Source of the DNA: Micromonospora sp. LH3U1
GTDB lineage: Bacteria > Actinomycetota > Actinomycetes > Mycobacteriales > Micromonosporaceae
Length of the DNA: 64,000 nt
Direction: 5' to 3'
Assembly (NCBI RefSeq): GCF_028475105.1
Contig: NZ_CP116936.1
Location: 2,294,001-2,358,000 of the forward strand
Of the stretch, positions 49,120-56,767 are shown piece by piece (positions within the stretch are counted from its first letter, which is position 1; each line of letters opens with the position of its first letter). A model generated the notes under the pieces. It saw nothing but the letters and a program-made list of their open reading frames with translations, did no database searches and had not been told where the DNA came from. A program made the position numbers and the translations under genes.

Positions 49120-50556
49120 GTGCGCCGTCGACTGGTGATCAGCTATCTGCTGCTGATGGTGCTCGTCCTCATCGCGTTGGAGACACCGTTCGCGGCCACC
49201 ATGGCCAGCCGCGAAACCGAACGGGTCCGTGCCGACCGGCTCGCCGACGCCACCCGGTTCGCCTCGCTGGCCGGGCCGGCGTTACGCGACGGCGGGCCGG
49301 GCCCGATCGAGTCGGAGCTGACCAGCTACGACAACCTGTACGGGATCGGCGCGGCGGTCGTCGACCGGGACCGGAGCACCCCGGTCGCGTCGCCGAGGTG
49401 GCAGCCCGGCCCGGGGACCGCAACGGTTCTGGACATCGCGCTGTCCGGGCAGCAGACCAGCGCCCCCGAGTCGGTCTGGCCCTGGACGACCAGCCCGGTG
49501 GTGGTGGCGGTGCCGATCAACGACGGTGGTGAGGTGCTCGGCGCGGTGGTGATCGTGACCCCGGCCGGCCCGATCCGCCGAGCTGTCATCGCGTGGTGGC
49601 TGCTGCTCGCCCTGGCTGGTCTGCTCGCCGTGCTGGCCTGCGTGCTCACCGCGTTCGGGCTGGCCGGTTGGGTGCTGCGCCCGGTCACCGAACTGGACGC
49701 GGTCACCCACGAGATCGCCGAGGGTGACCGGGGCGCCCGGGTGCAGCACCGCCTGGGCCCGCCGGAGCTACGCCGGCTCGCGGCCAGCTTCAACCACATG
49801 GCCGACGTTGTCTCCGACGTGATGGACCGGCAGCGCGCCTTCGTCGCGCACGCCAGCCACCAACTGCGCAACCCGCTCACCGCGCTGCGGCTGCGGGTGG
49901 AGGAGTTGGGGCCCAGCCTCACCGACCCGGACGGCCGATCCGAGCACCGGCTGGCACTGGAGGAGACCGACCGGTTGGCGTTGGTGCTCGACGCGCTGCT
50001 CACCCTCGCCCGCGCCGAACGGGAGGAGAACGAGCGGGTCACCGTGGACGCCGCTGCGGTGGCCGCGTCCCGGGTGGCCGCGTGGGCGCCGCTGGCCCGG
50101 CACCGTTCGGTCGCGTTGCGGCTGGCCGCGACCGACGCCCCGGCGTACGCCCAGACCGTGCCGACCGCCGTTGACCAGGCGCTGGACGCTCTGATCGACA
50201 ACGCGGTGAAGTTCAGTGGGGCCGGCGGAGCGGTGACGGTGGCGGTGGCCCGCCGCGACAACGGAGTGTCCCTGGAGGTGCGTGACTCCGGGCCGGGCAT
50301 GACCGAGAGTCAGCTCGGGCAGGCGACCGAGCGGTTCTGGCGGGCGCCGGACGCGCAGAACGTCGACGGCGCGGGGCTCGGCCTGACCATCGCCGCCGTG
50401 CTGGTGGACGCGTCCGACGGGCGGCTCACCATGCGCCTGGGGGAGTCGCGCGGGCTGATCGCCGCCCTGTGGTTCCCGGCGCCTGAGCCCGACCCGTCAC
50501 CGGAGCCTGCGGACGAGGAGGTGGCCGCCGACCTGCGGCCCACTCCGGCGCGGTAG
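49120..50556 (+). CDS. Membrane sensor histidine kinase
   Basis: 478 residues. A first transmembrane helix (about 7-27), a periplasmic sensor domain (about 30-155), a second helix (about 155-187), HAMP, then the H-box with His247 (FVAHASHQLRNPLTALRLRVE-like, cut here). N-box is DNAVKF, and ATP-lid motifs are DSGPGM and GAGLGL. The short extracytoplasmic domain is of the TctE/QseC kind. It forms a pair with the upstream regulator. The adjacent TAXI solute-binding lipoprotein suggests that the system senses a small carboxylate or dicarboxylate, though that is inference. Confidence 0.88.
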   Translation: MRRRLVISYLLLMVLVLIALETPFAATMASRETERVRADRLADATRFASLAGPALRDGGPGPIESELTSYDNLYGIGAAVVDRDRSTPVASPRWQPGPGTATVLDIALSGQQTSAPESVWPWTTSPVVVAVPINDGGEVLGAVVIVTPAGPIRRAVIAWWLLLALAGLLAVLACVLTAFGLAGWVLRPVTELDAVTHEIAEGDRGARVQHRLGPPELRRLAASFNHMADVVSDVMDRQRAFVAHASHQLRNPLTALRLRVEELGPSLTDPDGRSEHRLALEETDRLALVLDALLTLARAEREENERVTVDAAAVAASRVAAWAPLARHRSVALRLAATDAPAYAQTVPTAVDQALDALIDNAVKFSGAGGAVTVAVARRDNGVSLEVRDSGPGMTESQLGQATERFWRAPDAQNVDGAGLGLTIAAVLVDASDGRLTMRLGESRGLIAALWFPAPEPDPSPEPADEEVAADLRPTPAR

Positions 50557-50568
50557 AACCCGGCCTTC

Positions 50569-51531
50569 TCAGGGTTTGGCCGCGCGGTACCAGGCGGCAG
50601 CCCCGGGGTGCAGCGACAGCGGCGCGGTGACGATCGCCGAGCGAGGGCTCATCCGCCCCGCCGCCGGGTGCGCGGCGGCCAACTCGGCCCGGCGTTCCAT
50701 CAGCAGCCGGGTCACCTCCCGAACCAACCGCTCCGGCAGGTTGGCCCGGACGATCAGGTAGTTCGGGTCGGCCACCGTGGTCACCGCGTCCACCCCGTAC
50801 ACCGAGCGGGGGATGTCCCGGGAGACGTAGACCTGGCCGTAGCGGGAGCGCAGCGGCTCGGTCCATTCGCTGAGGTCCACGATCCGGGTGGCGCTGCGCC
50901 CGGCCAGCTCCTCGATGCCCCGCACCGGCAACCCGCCGGAGAAGAAGAACGCGTCGATCCGCCCGGAACGGAGCGCGGCCACCGAGTCGTCCAGCCCGAG
51001 CCGTTCCCGGCGCACCTCGTCGCCGCCGAGGCGGGCCACCTCCAACAGTCGGGTCGCGGTGATCTCGGTGCCCGATCCGGGTGCGCCGACGGAGACCCGC
51101 CGGCCCCGCAGGTCGGCGGCCGTGCGGACCGGACCGCCGCCCGTGGTGACCAGGTGCAGTTGGTCGTCGTACACCCGGGCGACAGCGTCGACCGAGGGGC
51201 TTCCCGCCGTGGTGGTGGGCAGCACGTCGGCCTGGGTGAAGCCCAGCTCGGCGTCGCCGGAACCGACCAGTTGGACGTTCTCCGCCGAGGCGGCGGTGAT
51301 CACCACACTGGCCCGTACGTCGGGCAGTTCCCGGTTGAGGATGGCCGCCAGCGACTGCCCGAACGCGTAGTAGACGGCGGTGGGGCTGCCGGTGGCGATC
51401 CGGATCGTCGTCGGTGCGGTCGGGGCGTCCCGGCAGCCGGCGGCGCTCAGGCTCGCGGCCAGCAGCACCGTCAACAGGGCTGCCGTCCCCGCGCGGCGGC
51501 GACCGGGCCGGCTGGACGAGGTACGACTCAC
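50569..51531 (-). CDS. TAXI-family solute-binding lipoprotein
   Basis: 320 residues. A lipoprotein signal peptide ends in the lipobox SAAGC (about residue 33). The mature protein is a TAXI-type (TRAP-associated extracytoplasmic immunogenic) binding protein: TIRIATGSPTAVYYAFGQSLA, AELGFTQADV, LRGRRVSVGAPGSGTEITAT. TRAP binding proteins normally work with DctQ/DctM permeases, but no permease gene is nearby. It converges on the histidine kinase gene, so a sensing rather than a transport partner role is possible. GTG at 51531. Confidence 0.85.
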   Translation of the reverse strand: MSRTSSSRPGRRRAGTAALLTVLLAASLSAAGCRDAPTAPTTIRIATGSPTAVYYAFGQSLAAILNRELPDVRASVVITAASAENVQLVGSGDAELGFTQADVLPTTTAGSPSVDAVARVYDDQLHLVTTGGGPVRTAADLRGRRVSVGAPGSGTEITATRLLEVARLGGDEVRRERLGLDDSVAALRSGRIDAFFFSGGLPVRGIEELAGRSATRIVDLSEWTEPLRSRYGQVYVSRDIPRSVYGVDAVTTVADPNYLIVRANLPERLVREVTRLLMERRAELAAAHPAAGRMSPRSAIVTAPLSLHPGAAAWYRAAKP

Positions 51532-51612
51532 GCGGTGCACTGTGCGCTGTCGGACCGGTGCGCGCAACCCCCTTGGAGGTGGTGTGCCGGGCGGGTGCGC
51601 CCCGAGCACCGA

Positions 51613-52350
51613 TCAGCAGGCCGGGCGCCGCGCGGGCACCGCGACCGCGCCGCGCGCCGACGTCAGGGCCGCGCCACGCGCTGGAGCCGCCGCGCGCGCC
51701 GGCTCCAGCGCCGCGCTGCTCAGGATTCGCGCCCGGTCCGGGCCGTCGGCCACGCTGACCAGGAAGCACCCGGTGCCGGGGCGGAGTCGGGCCGGCACGT
51801 CGAGCACGGCGGCGCTGCGGATCAGCACCGCGGCCAGCTCCCGGTCGGTGAGTCGCACGCCGAGGATGTGCCGGCGAACGTGCCGCCCGGCGGCCAGCAG
51901 CGCCGAACGCCAGGCCGCCGCCGCGAGCCGGGTCACCAACCGCCGGCGCGCCGGCGAAGCCCCGGGCAGCGGCCCGCCGAGCAGCTCACGCCGCCCCTGC
52001 CGCCAGCCCGCGTCCAACATCCGGGTGTACGCGCCCTGGTGCTCCCGGGGCACCCAGAGCCGGTGCAGCTCGTAGCGGCGGCGCAGGCCCCCGACGGCCA
52101 CCTCGTGAGTGACCGGGATGTCCAGCCGGGCGAGCAGCTGCCGCATCCGCTGCGCGGCGTCCTCCCGGTTGAACTCCACCACCCCGGGTGCGTGCGCGGG
52201 AGGCGCGGCGCTCGGGCGCGCGGCGGTCGGCGGCGGCGTGCAACGCAGCAGGCAGGCGGCCTCGAACGCGTCGCCCAGGGTCAGCCAGTCCAACGGAGAT
52301 GGCGGCGCCGGGGAGCGGGGCCGGTCGAGCAGGGCGGGTTCGCGGGTCAA
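51613..52350 (-). CDS. Hypothetical protein
   Basis: 245 residues, Ala/Arg-rich. A central region reads VVEFNREDAAQRMRQLLARL and ELHRLWVPREHQGAYTRMLD; a second helical region follows, then an Ala/Pro/Arg-rich tail. No family, signal peptide or membrane segment is recognised. TTG at 52350 is supported by GGGAG 6 nt upstream, and the central block has a sensible mix of residues, so a real gene is likely. It precedes the TAXI gene by about 80 bp in the same direction. Confidence 0.6.
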   Translation of the reverse strand: MTREPALLDRPRSPAPPSPLDWLTLGDAFEAACLLRCTPPPTAARPSAAPPAHAPGVVEFNREDAAQRMRQLLARLDIPVTHEVAVGGLRRRYELHRLWVPREHQGAYTRMLDAGWRQGRRELLGGPLPGASPARRRLVTRLAAAAWRSALLAAGRHVRRHILGVRLTDRELAAVLIRSAAVLDVPARLRPGTGCFLVSVADGPDRARILSSAALEPARAAAPARGAALTSARGAVAVPARRPAC

Positions 52351-52422
52351 CGAAGGCTCCCTTGTCGGAGTCTGGGTTGTCCTACCGTCGCCCCTGCGTC
52401 GCCGTTACGGAACAGGTCCCGC

Positions 52423-52950
52423 TCAGCCTTGAGCAAATCTTGCGGCTGCCGCACCGCTGTTCCCCGGTGCCGTCTCGACACGGAACGCGGGGTACCGCGC
52501 CGCGATTGCCGCGAATTCGACCAGGGGTGCGTGCCGGTCGATGGGAACATGCGGCCGGGCTCCGGGGACCGTTGCCAGATACCGCTTGAGGATCGGTGCA
52601 CGCTCCTCGACCGGTACCTCGACCAGGCGGCAGGCCCGGGCCCGCCCCCGCCGGATGGTCACCAGGCCGTCCGCCGCACGGACGTTGCGGACCCAGTTGC
52701 AGTTCTCGCCCAGCATCGGCACCAGATACCAGTCGCCCTGCCAGTCGGCCATGCCCAGCGGGAACCGGGTCAGCCGTCCCGTACGGCGGCCGGCGACCTC
52801 AAGTGTCACCCAGCGCCGGGGGTACAGGCCAGCACCGAACACGGCCGCCCACGCCCTGGAGAACCAGCGGGCCGCCGCATTACCGCGGCCCCCCGCGTAC
52901 ATCGAACGAAGGACGTTGTCAGACAACGGCCAGTTCCTCAACTTCGCCAT
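52423..52950 (-). CDS. Deazaflavin (F420)-dependent nitroreductase-family protein
   Basis: 175 residues of the Ddn/F420-binding split-barrel group. Signatures are VTLEVAGRRTGRLTRFPLGM and WYLVPMLGENCNWVRNVRAA, then the RRGRARACRLVEVPVEER strand. Such proteins reduce substrates with F420H2 or quench quinones. ATG at 52950 has GAAGGGG upstream and gives the best N-terminus; the frame extends seven codons further. Monocistronic, near the YaaA gene in the same orientation. Confidence 0.85.
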   Translation of the reverse strand: MAKLRNWPLSDNVLRSMYAGGRGNAAARWFSRAWAAVFGAGLYPRRWVTLEVAGRRTGRLTRFPLGMADWQGDWYLVPMLGENCNWVRNVRAADGLVTIRRGRARACRLVEVPVEERAPILKRYLATVPGARPHVPIDRHAPLVEFAAIAARYPAFRVETAPGNSGAAAARFAQG

Positions 52951-53055
52951 CGCACACCCCTTCGCCCGCACCGACTCTTCCCGGCTTCAGGGTTGGCGAT
53001 TCCGAGCGGACGATGCAGGGTCCAAGGTCCCGGTCACCTCGACCATTCGTCCTCG

Positions 53056-53853
53056 CTAGAGGTCGGTGACGACCACGTCCACCTGTCGTACCCGGCCGGA
53101 CGCGGTGGCCTGCTCCACGACGGTGTGCTTCAACTCCCGCAGCGTGCCGACCAGCTCCGCTGCGGTTCGCGGCCGGGCACCGGCGACGAGCAGGTCACGG
53201 ACCAGCCGCCCCTTGGTCGCCTTGTTGAAGTGGCTGACCACCGAGCGGACCGGCACGCCGTCGACCTCCCGCTCGTGCAGCACCCGCACGCTGACGGTCC
53301 GCTCGGCCAGCTCCCCGCGCGGCGTCCAGGTGGCCGCGTACGCGCCGGAGCGCAGGTCCAGTACCGGACCCCTGCCGGCGGCGTCGTCCAACACCGGCGT
53401 CAGCTCGGCGCGCCAGTACGCCGACAACGCCCCGACGCCCGGCAGGCGAGCGCCGATCGGGCAGCGGTACGGGGGGATCCGGTCGGCCAGTCGGACCGCG
53501 CCCCACAGCCCGGAGCTGATCAGGATCGACCGGCGGGCCGCCCGCTGCGCGGCTGTTGGCAACGAGGCCAGGTCCAGTGCCTCGTAGAGCACTCCGGTGT
53601 AGAGCCGCTCGGCCGGCGCGGTGGCCGCCTCCCGCAGTCGGGCGTTGCGGCGCAGCTCGCCCCGCTGGCCCTCGCTGAGGCCGAGCGCCGCCCGCGCCGT
53701 CGCCTCGTCCGGCCCGGCGCTCAGCGTCACCAGGGCGTCCAGCACCCGCTCGCGGGCCGGGTTCAGCTCGGGCAGCGAGAGCCGGTCCGGGGTCCAGCGG
53801 CGCCCGGTGCCGGCGTCGGCCTTCCCCTCCGAGGGCGGCAGCAGGATGAGCAT
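53056..53853 (-). CDS. yaaA: YaaA/DUF328 peroxide-stress protein
   Basis: 265 residues. The family fingerprint is complete: N-terminal MLILLPPSEGK, ...LYTGVLYEALDL, SSGLWGAVRLADRIPPYR, VVSHFNKATKGRLVR near the C-terminus. YaaA lowers free iron and protects DNA under peroxide stress in E. coli. ATG at 53853. Slightly longer than the usual 255 or so. Confidence 0.9.
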   Translation of the reverse strand: MLILLPPSEGKADAGTGRRWTPDRLSLPELNPARERVLDALVTLSAGPDEATARAALGLSEGQRGELRRNARLREAATAPAERLYTGVLYEALDLASLPTAAQRAARRSILISSGLWGAVRLADRIPPYRCPIGARLPGVGALSAYWRAELTPVLDDAAGRGPVLDLRSGAYAATWTPRGELAERTVSVRVLHEREVDGVPVRSVVSHFNKATKGRLVRDLLVAGARPRTAAELVGTLRELKHTVVEQATASGRVRQVDVVVTDL

Positions 53854-53918
53854 CGGTCTCCTCGACGGGCGGATCGGCGGCGCCCCGCGCGCCGGCCCGG
53901 CCAGCGTACGACCCGCCG

Positions 53919-55538
53919 TTACCGCCAGGGCCGCACCGGGGTGTCGGGGTGGTACACGCGATAGCCGCCGACCTCCCGTACGAGCGCGGCGTCGGCCCGG
54001 TCGGCGAGCAGCTTGCGCAGTCGTCGATCCATCGGGGAGTCGATCTCGACTACGTAGCCCGGCCGTTCGGCCCGCCCGACCTGCCGCCAGTACGGCCGGT
54101 AGCGGTTCTGCCCGGGGGTCAGCTCACCGTCGAGCACTCCGCAGACCACCTTCTCGTCCGTGTTGAAGATCAACCGGTTGCAGGTCCAGTAGTCCCCGTA
54201 CACCTCGTGGGGGCCGTCGGCGCGCAACGCGGCGGCCAGCTCCCGGGCCTGGCGCTCCTCGGTTCGTGACGTCGAGGTGCCGGTGGCCGCGAAGAGCACG
54301 GTGATCACCAGCGTGGTCGCGGTCAACGCGGCCAGCACCGCGGTGGAGAGCGCGCCGGTGAGTCGGCCGAGCGCACCGACCGTGCCCCGCCAGCACGCCA
54401 CCGCTGCCACCCAGAGCGGCCAGAGCACCGCTGGCAGCGACAGTTGCAGCACCGACAGGTAGCGGGCGTTGTCCAGCGGGCTGGTCGCGGCGAGCGGGCT
54501 GCGCACGTACGACAGCAGGGTCAACGCGGCACCGGCGACCAGCGCGAGTTGCACCACCGGCCTGACCCGCTCCCCGCGCGGCGCCCCGGCCGCGCGGCGG
54601 TACGCCAGCACCGCGAGGACCGCGCCGGCCAGCAGCAGCACCGGGTACAGGAGGCCGAACCACTGTTGCCAGCGTCCGCAGCCGTCCACCGGGCAGAGCC
54701 CGTGCGCCAACGGCACCCCTTCCAGCAGGCCGCCCCGGATCCGGTCGGACCAGGGCGGGAGCGGCCCGGCCTTGGTGCTGATCTCCCGGAACACCGACAG
54801 CGAGTCCTCGCCGGGCGGGGCCCGGAGGTTGTCGGCGAGCATCGGTGCCACCCCGACGACGAACCCCGCCACCAGCAGCAGGCCGGACCAGCCGAGCAGT
54901 TCCCGCCGCACCGCCCACGCCAGGGCAAGACCGGCCACGGCCAGGTACGGCAGGATCAGCCAGTCCGACCAGATGGCCAGCCCGACGAGCAGGCCGAACA
55001 GGGCGACCGCGAGCCGTCGGCGGTGGACCGTGCGAGCGGCCAGTCCCATGGTGATCAGCAGCATCAGCAGCACCGCGGGCTTCACCTCGGGCCGACCACC
55101 CACCACGGTGAGTTGGTCGCGCACCACCCGCTCTCCTCCGAGCGCGAGCAGGCCCACGACGAAGGTCGCGAACCAGGGTGTGCAGAGCCGGCGGGTCAGC
55201 CGGTAGATCAGATAGATGAAGGCCGCGTACAACGCGAGCATCGGCAGCCGCAGCACCGGCCAGCTCGGCCCGGCCACCGCCACCAGGGGAGCGGCCAGGT
55301 ACGACTCCAGCATCCCCATGTAGTGCTGGCCGTAGAGGAAGACCGGGCGTTCCCGGCCCTGCCCGATGTGCAGCGCGGCGAGGCCGAAGGTCGCCTCGTC
55401 GCTGTTCGACACCGGCACCGTGTACAGCGTCAGGACCAGCCGATACCCGACGCCGGCGAGCCCGAACAGCAGCGCGACGAGCGCCGGCCGGTCGAGTCGC
55501 GGGCGCCATCGCCCACGGTGCTGCTCTGGATGTGACAC
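53919..55538 (-). CDS. GT-C-type membrane glycosyltransferase-like protein
   Basis: 539 residues with about ten transmembrane helices and a soluble C-terminal domain (about 430-539). After the first helix, NSDEATFGLAALHIG places Asp-Glu where GT-C enzymes of the ArnT/PMT (GT39/GT83) group bind metal or donor. The next loop has LYGQHYMGMLESYL. This is probably an extracytoplasmic sugar transferase using a polyprenyl-phosphate donor. The frame stays open far upstream across the divergent App1 gene, so GTG at 55538 is chosen, with GGGGG 7 nt before it. Confidence 0.7.
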   Translation of the reverse strand: MSHPEQHRGRWRPRLDRPALVALLFGLAGVGYRLVLTLYTVPVSNSDEATFGLAALHIGQGRERPVFLYGQHYMGMLESYLAAPLVAVAGPSWPVLRLPMLALYAAFIYLIYRLTRRLCTPWFATFVVGLLALGGERVVRDQLTVVGGRPEVKPAVLLMLLITMGLAARTVHRRRLAVALFGLLVGLAIWSDWLILPYLAVAGLALAWAVRRELLGWSGLLLVAGFVVGVAPMLADNLRAPPGEDSLSVFREISTKAGPLPPWSDRIRGGLLEGVPLAHGLCPVDGCGRWQQWFGLLYPVLLLAGAVLAVLAYRRAAGAPRGERVRPVVQLALVAGAALTLLSYVRSPLAATSPLDNARYLSVLQLSLPAVLWPLWVAAVACWRGTVGALGRLTGALSTAVLAALTATTLVITVLFAATGTSTSRTEERQARELAAALRADGPHEVYGDYWTCNRLIFNTDEKVVCGVLDGELTPGQNRYRPYWRQVGRAERPGYVVEIDSPMDRRLRKLLADRADAALVREVGGYRVYHPDTPVRPWR

Positions 55539-55661
55539 GACCACGCCCCCGTCGTCGTCCCGACGGAGTGTTTCACGTTTGGCGGGGCCGGCGAGGTGGA
55601 TCGGGCGCAGCCGGGGTCGGCTCGCGTGGCCGTGCCTGTCGGCGTGTGGCAGGGTTGGCGC

Positions 55662-56702
55662 GTGCCACCCACTCCCACCGGCCAGCTGGCCGTTCCGAAC
55701 CTGCACCGAGCTGCGCGGATCGAGGACGCGGTGCATCAGCTCGTCGAGCGTCGGCTGCGGCGCACCGGCTGGCGGGTCAACATCGTCGCGTACACCGGCT
55801 ATGGCGCCCCGGGCTGGGTGCGGGTGATGTGCCGGGTGCTGCTGGGCCGACCGGACACCCGTCAGCGGGGTCGGCTGGACAAGGTCCGCGGCTGGCGCAG
55901 CTTCACCACACTGCCCGCGAAGCATGTCACCGTGACCATCGAGGCCGGCGGGGTGCGGCACGAGACGCAGGCCGACCGTAGCGGCTTCGTCGACACGCTG
56001 GTCGAGGCCGACCTGCCACCCGGGTGGGGCACGGTCCGCCTCAGCGTCCCGGACGCCGCGCCGGTCGACGCGCCGGTGCGCATCCTCGACCCAGAGGTCA
56101 AGTTCGGCATCATCTCCGACATCGACGACACGGTCATGGTGACCGCGCTGCCCCGGCCGCTGCTCGCCGCGTGGAACACGTTCGTGCTCGACGAGCACGC
56201 CCGCAACGCCGTTCCCGGTATGGCGGTGCTCTACGAGCGGCTGGTCACCGCGCACCCCGGCGCCCCGGTCTTCTACCTCTCCACGGGCGCGTGGAACGTG
56301 GCGCCCACCCTGACCCGGTTCCTGTCCCGGCACCTCTACCCGGCCGGGCCGCTGCTGCTGACCGACTGGGGGCCGACCGCCGACCGGTGGTTCCGCAGCG
56401 GGCGGGAGCACAAGCGGGTCACCCTGGCCCGGATGGCCAAGGAGTTTCCTGACGTGAAGTGGCTGCTGGTCGGCGACGACGGGCAGCACGACCAGGAGAT
56501 CTACCGCGAGTTCGCGGCCGCCCACCCGGAGAACGTGGCCGGGGTGGCGATCCGCCGGCTCTCCCCGACGCAGTCGGTGCTGGCCGGTAGCCTGCCCGCC
56601 CCGGCCGGCTCGTCGTCGGCGGGACCGGTGGGGCAGAAGTGGCTGTCCGCACCCGACGGGGCCGGGCTGTGGAAGCTGCTGCGCGACGCTGGCCTCGTCT
56701 GA
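55662..56702 (+). CDS. App1-like (DUF2183) phosphatase-domain protein
   Basis: About 346 residues. An N-terminal beta-rich region (about 30-140) precedes the App1/DUF2183 HAD-like domain, with the catalytic DxDxT in FGIISDIDDTVM, FYLSTGAWNVAPTL, and a later LLVGDDGQHDQEIY. In yeast App1 is a phosphatidate phosphatase. In bacteria the substrate is unclear. No signal peptide is visible. GTG at 55662 begins the conserved part; GTG at 55596 is in frame. Divergent from the GT-C gene. Confidence 0.82.
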   Translation: MPPTPTGQLAVPNLHRAARIEDAVHQLVERRLRRTGWRVNIVAYTGYGAPGWVRVMCRVLLGRPDTRQRGRLDKVRGWRSFTTLPAKHVTVTIEAGGVRHETQADRSGFVDTLVEADLPPGWGTVRLSVPDAAPVDAPVRILDPEVKFGIISDIDDTVMVTALPRPLLAAWNTFVLDEHARNAVPGMAVLYERLVTAHPGAPVFYLSTGAWNVAPTLTRFLSRHLYPAGPLLLTDWGPTADRWFRSGREHKRVTLARMAKEFPDVKWLLVGDDGQHDQEIYREFAAAHPENVAGVAIRRLSPTQSVLAGSLPAPAGSSSAGPVGQKWLSAPDGAGLWKLLRDAGLV

Positions 56703-56767
56703 TCTTCCGGAGTAGAAAATCGTGAAGGATACTTGCACGGAAGCCGTGCAGGATTGAAAATCCTTTC
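56703..56767 (+). promoter_or_regulatory. Two abutting palindromes before the GHL10 gene
   Basis: TGCACGG-AAG-CCGTGCA (56734-56750) is followed directly by AGGATT-GAA-AATCCT (56750-56764), sharing one base. The second includes the only AGGA near the GTG start at 56768. The whole 65-bp interval is AT-rich for this genome. It may be an operator for a carbohydrate-responsive regulator, or an RNA structure affecting translation. Confidence 0.45.

Noticed and set aside
50608..53964. 1118-codon plus-strand frame
   Set aside because: It overlaps four supported minus-strand genes and has a repetitive Arg/Gly/Gln composition.
55539..56738. Upstream extension of the minus-strand GT-C gene to 939 codons
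   Set aside because: It runs antisense through the App1-like gene; the membrane-protein pattern begins just after GTG 55538.
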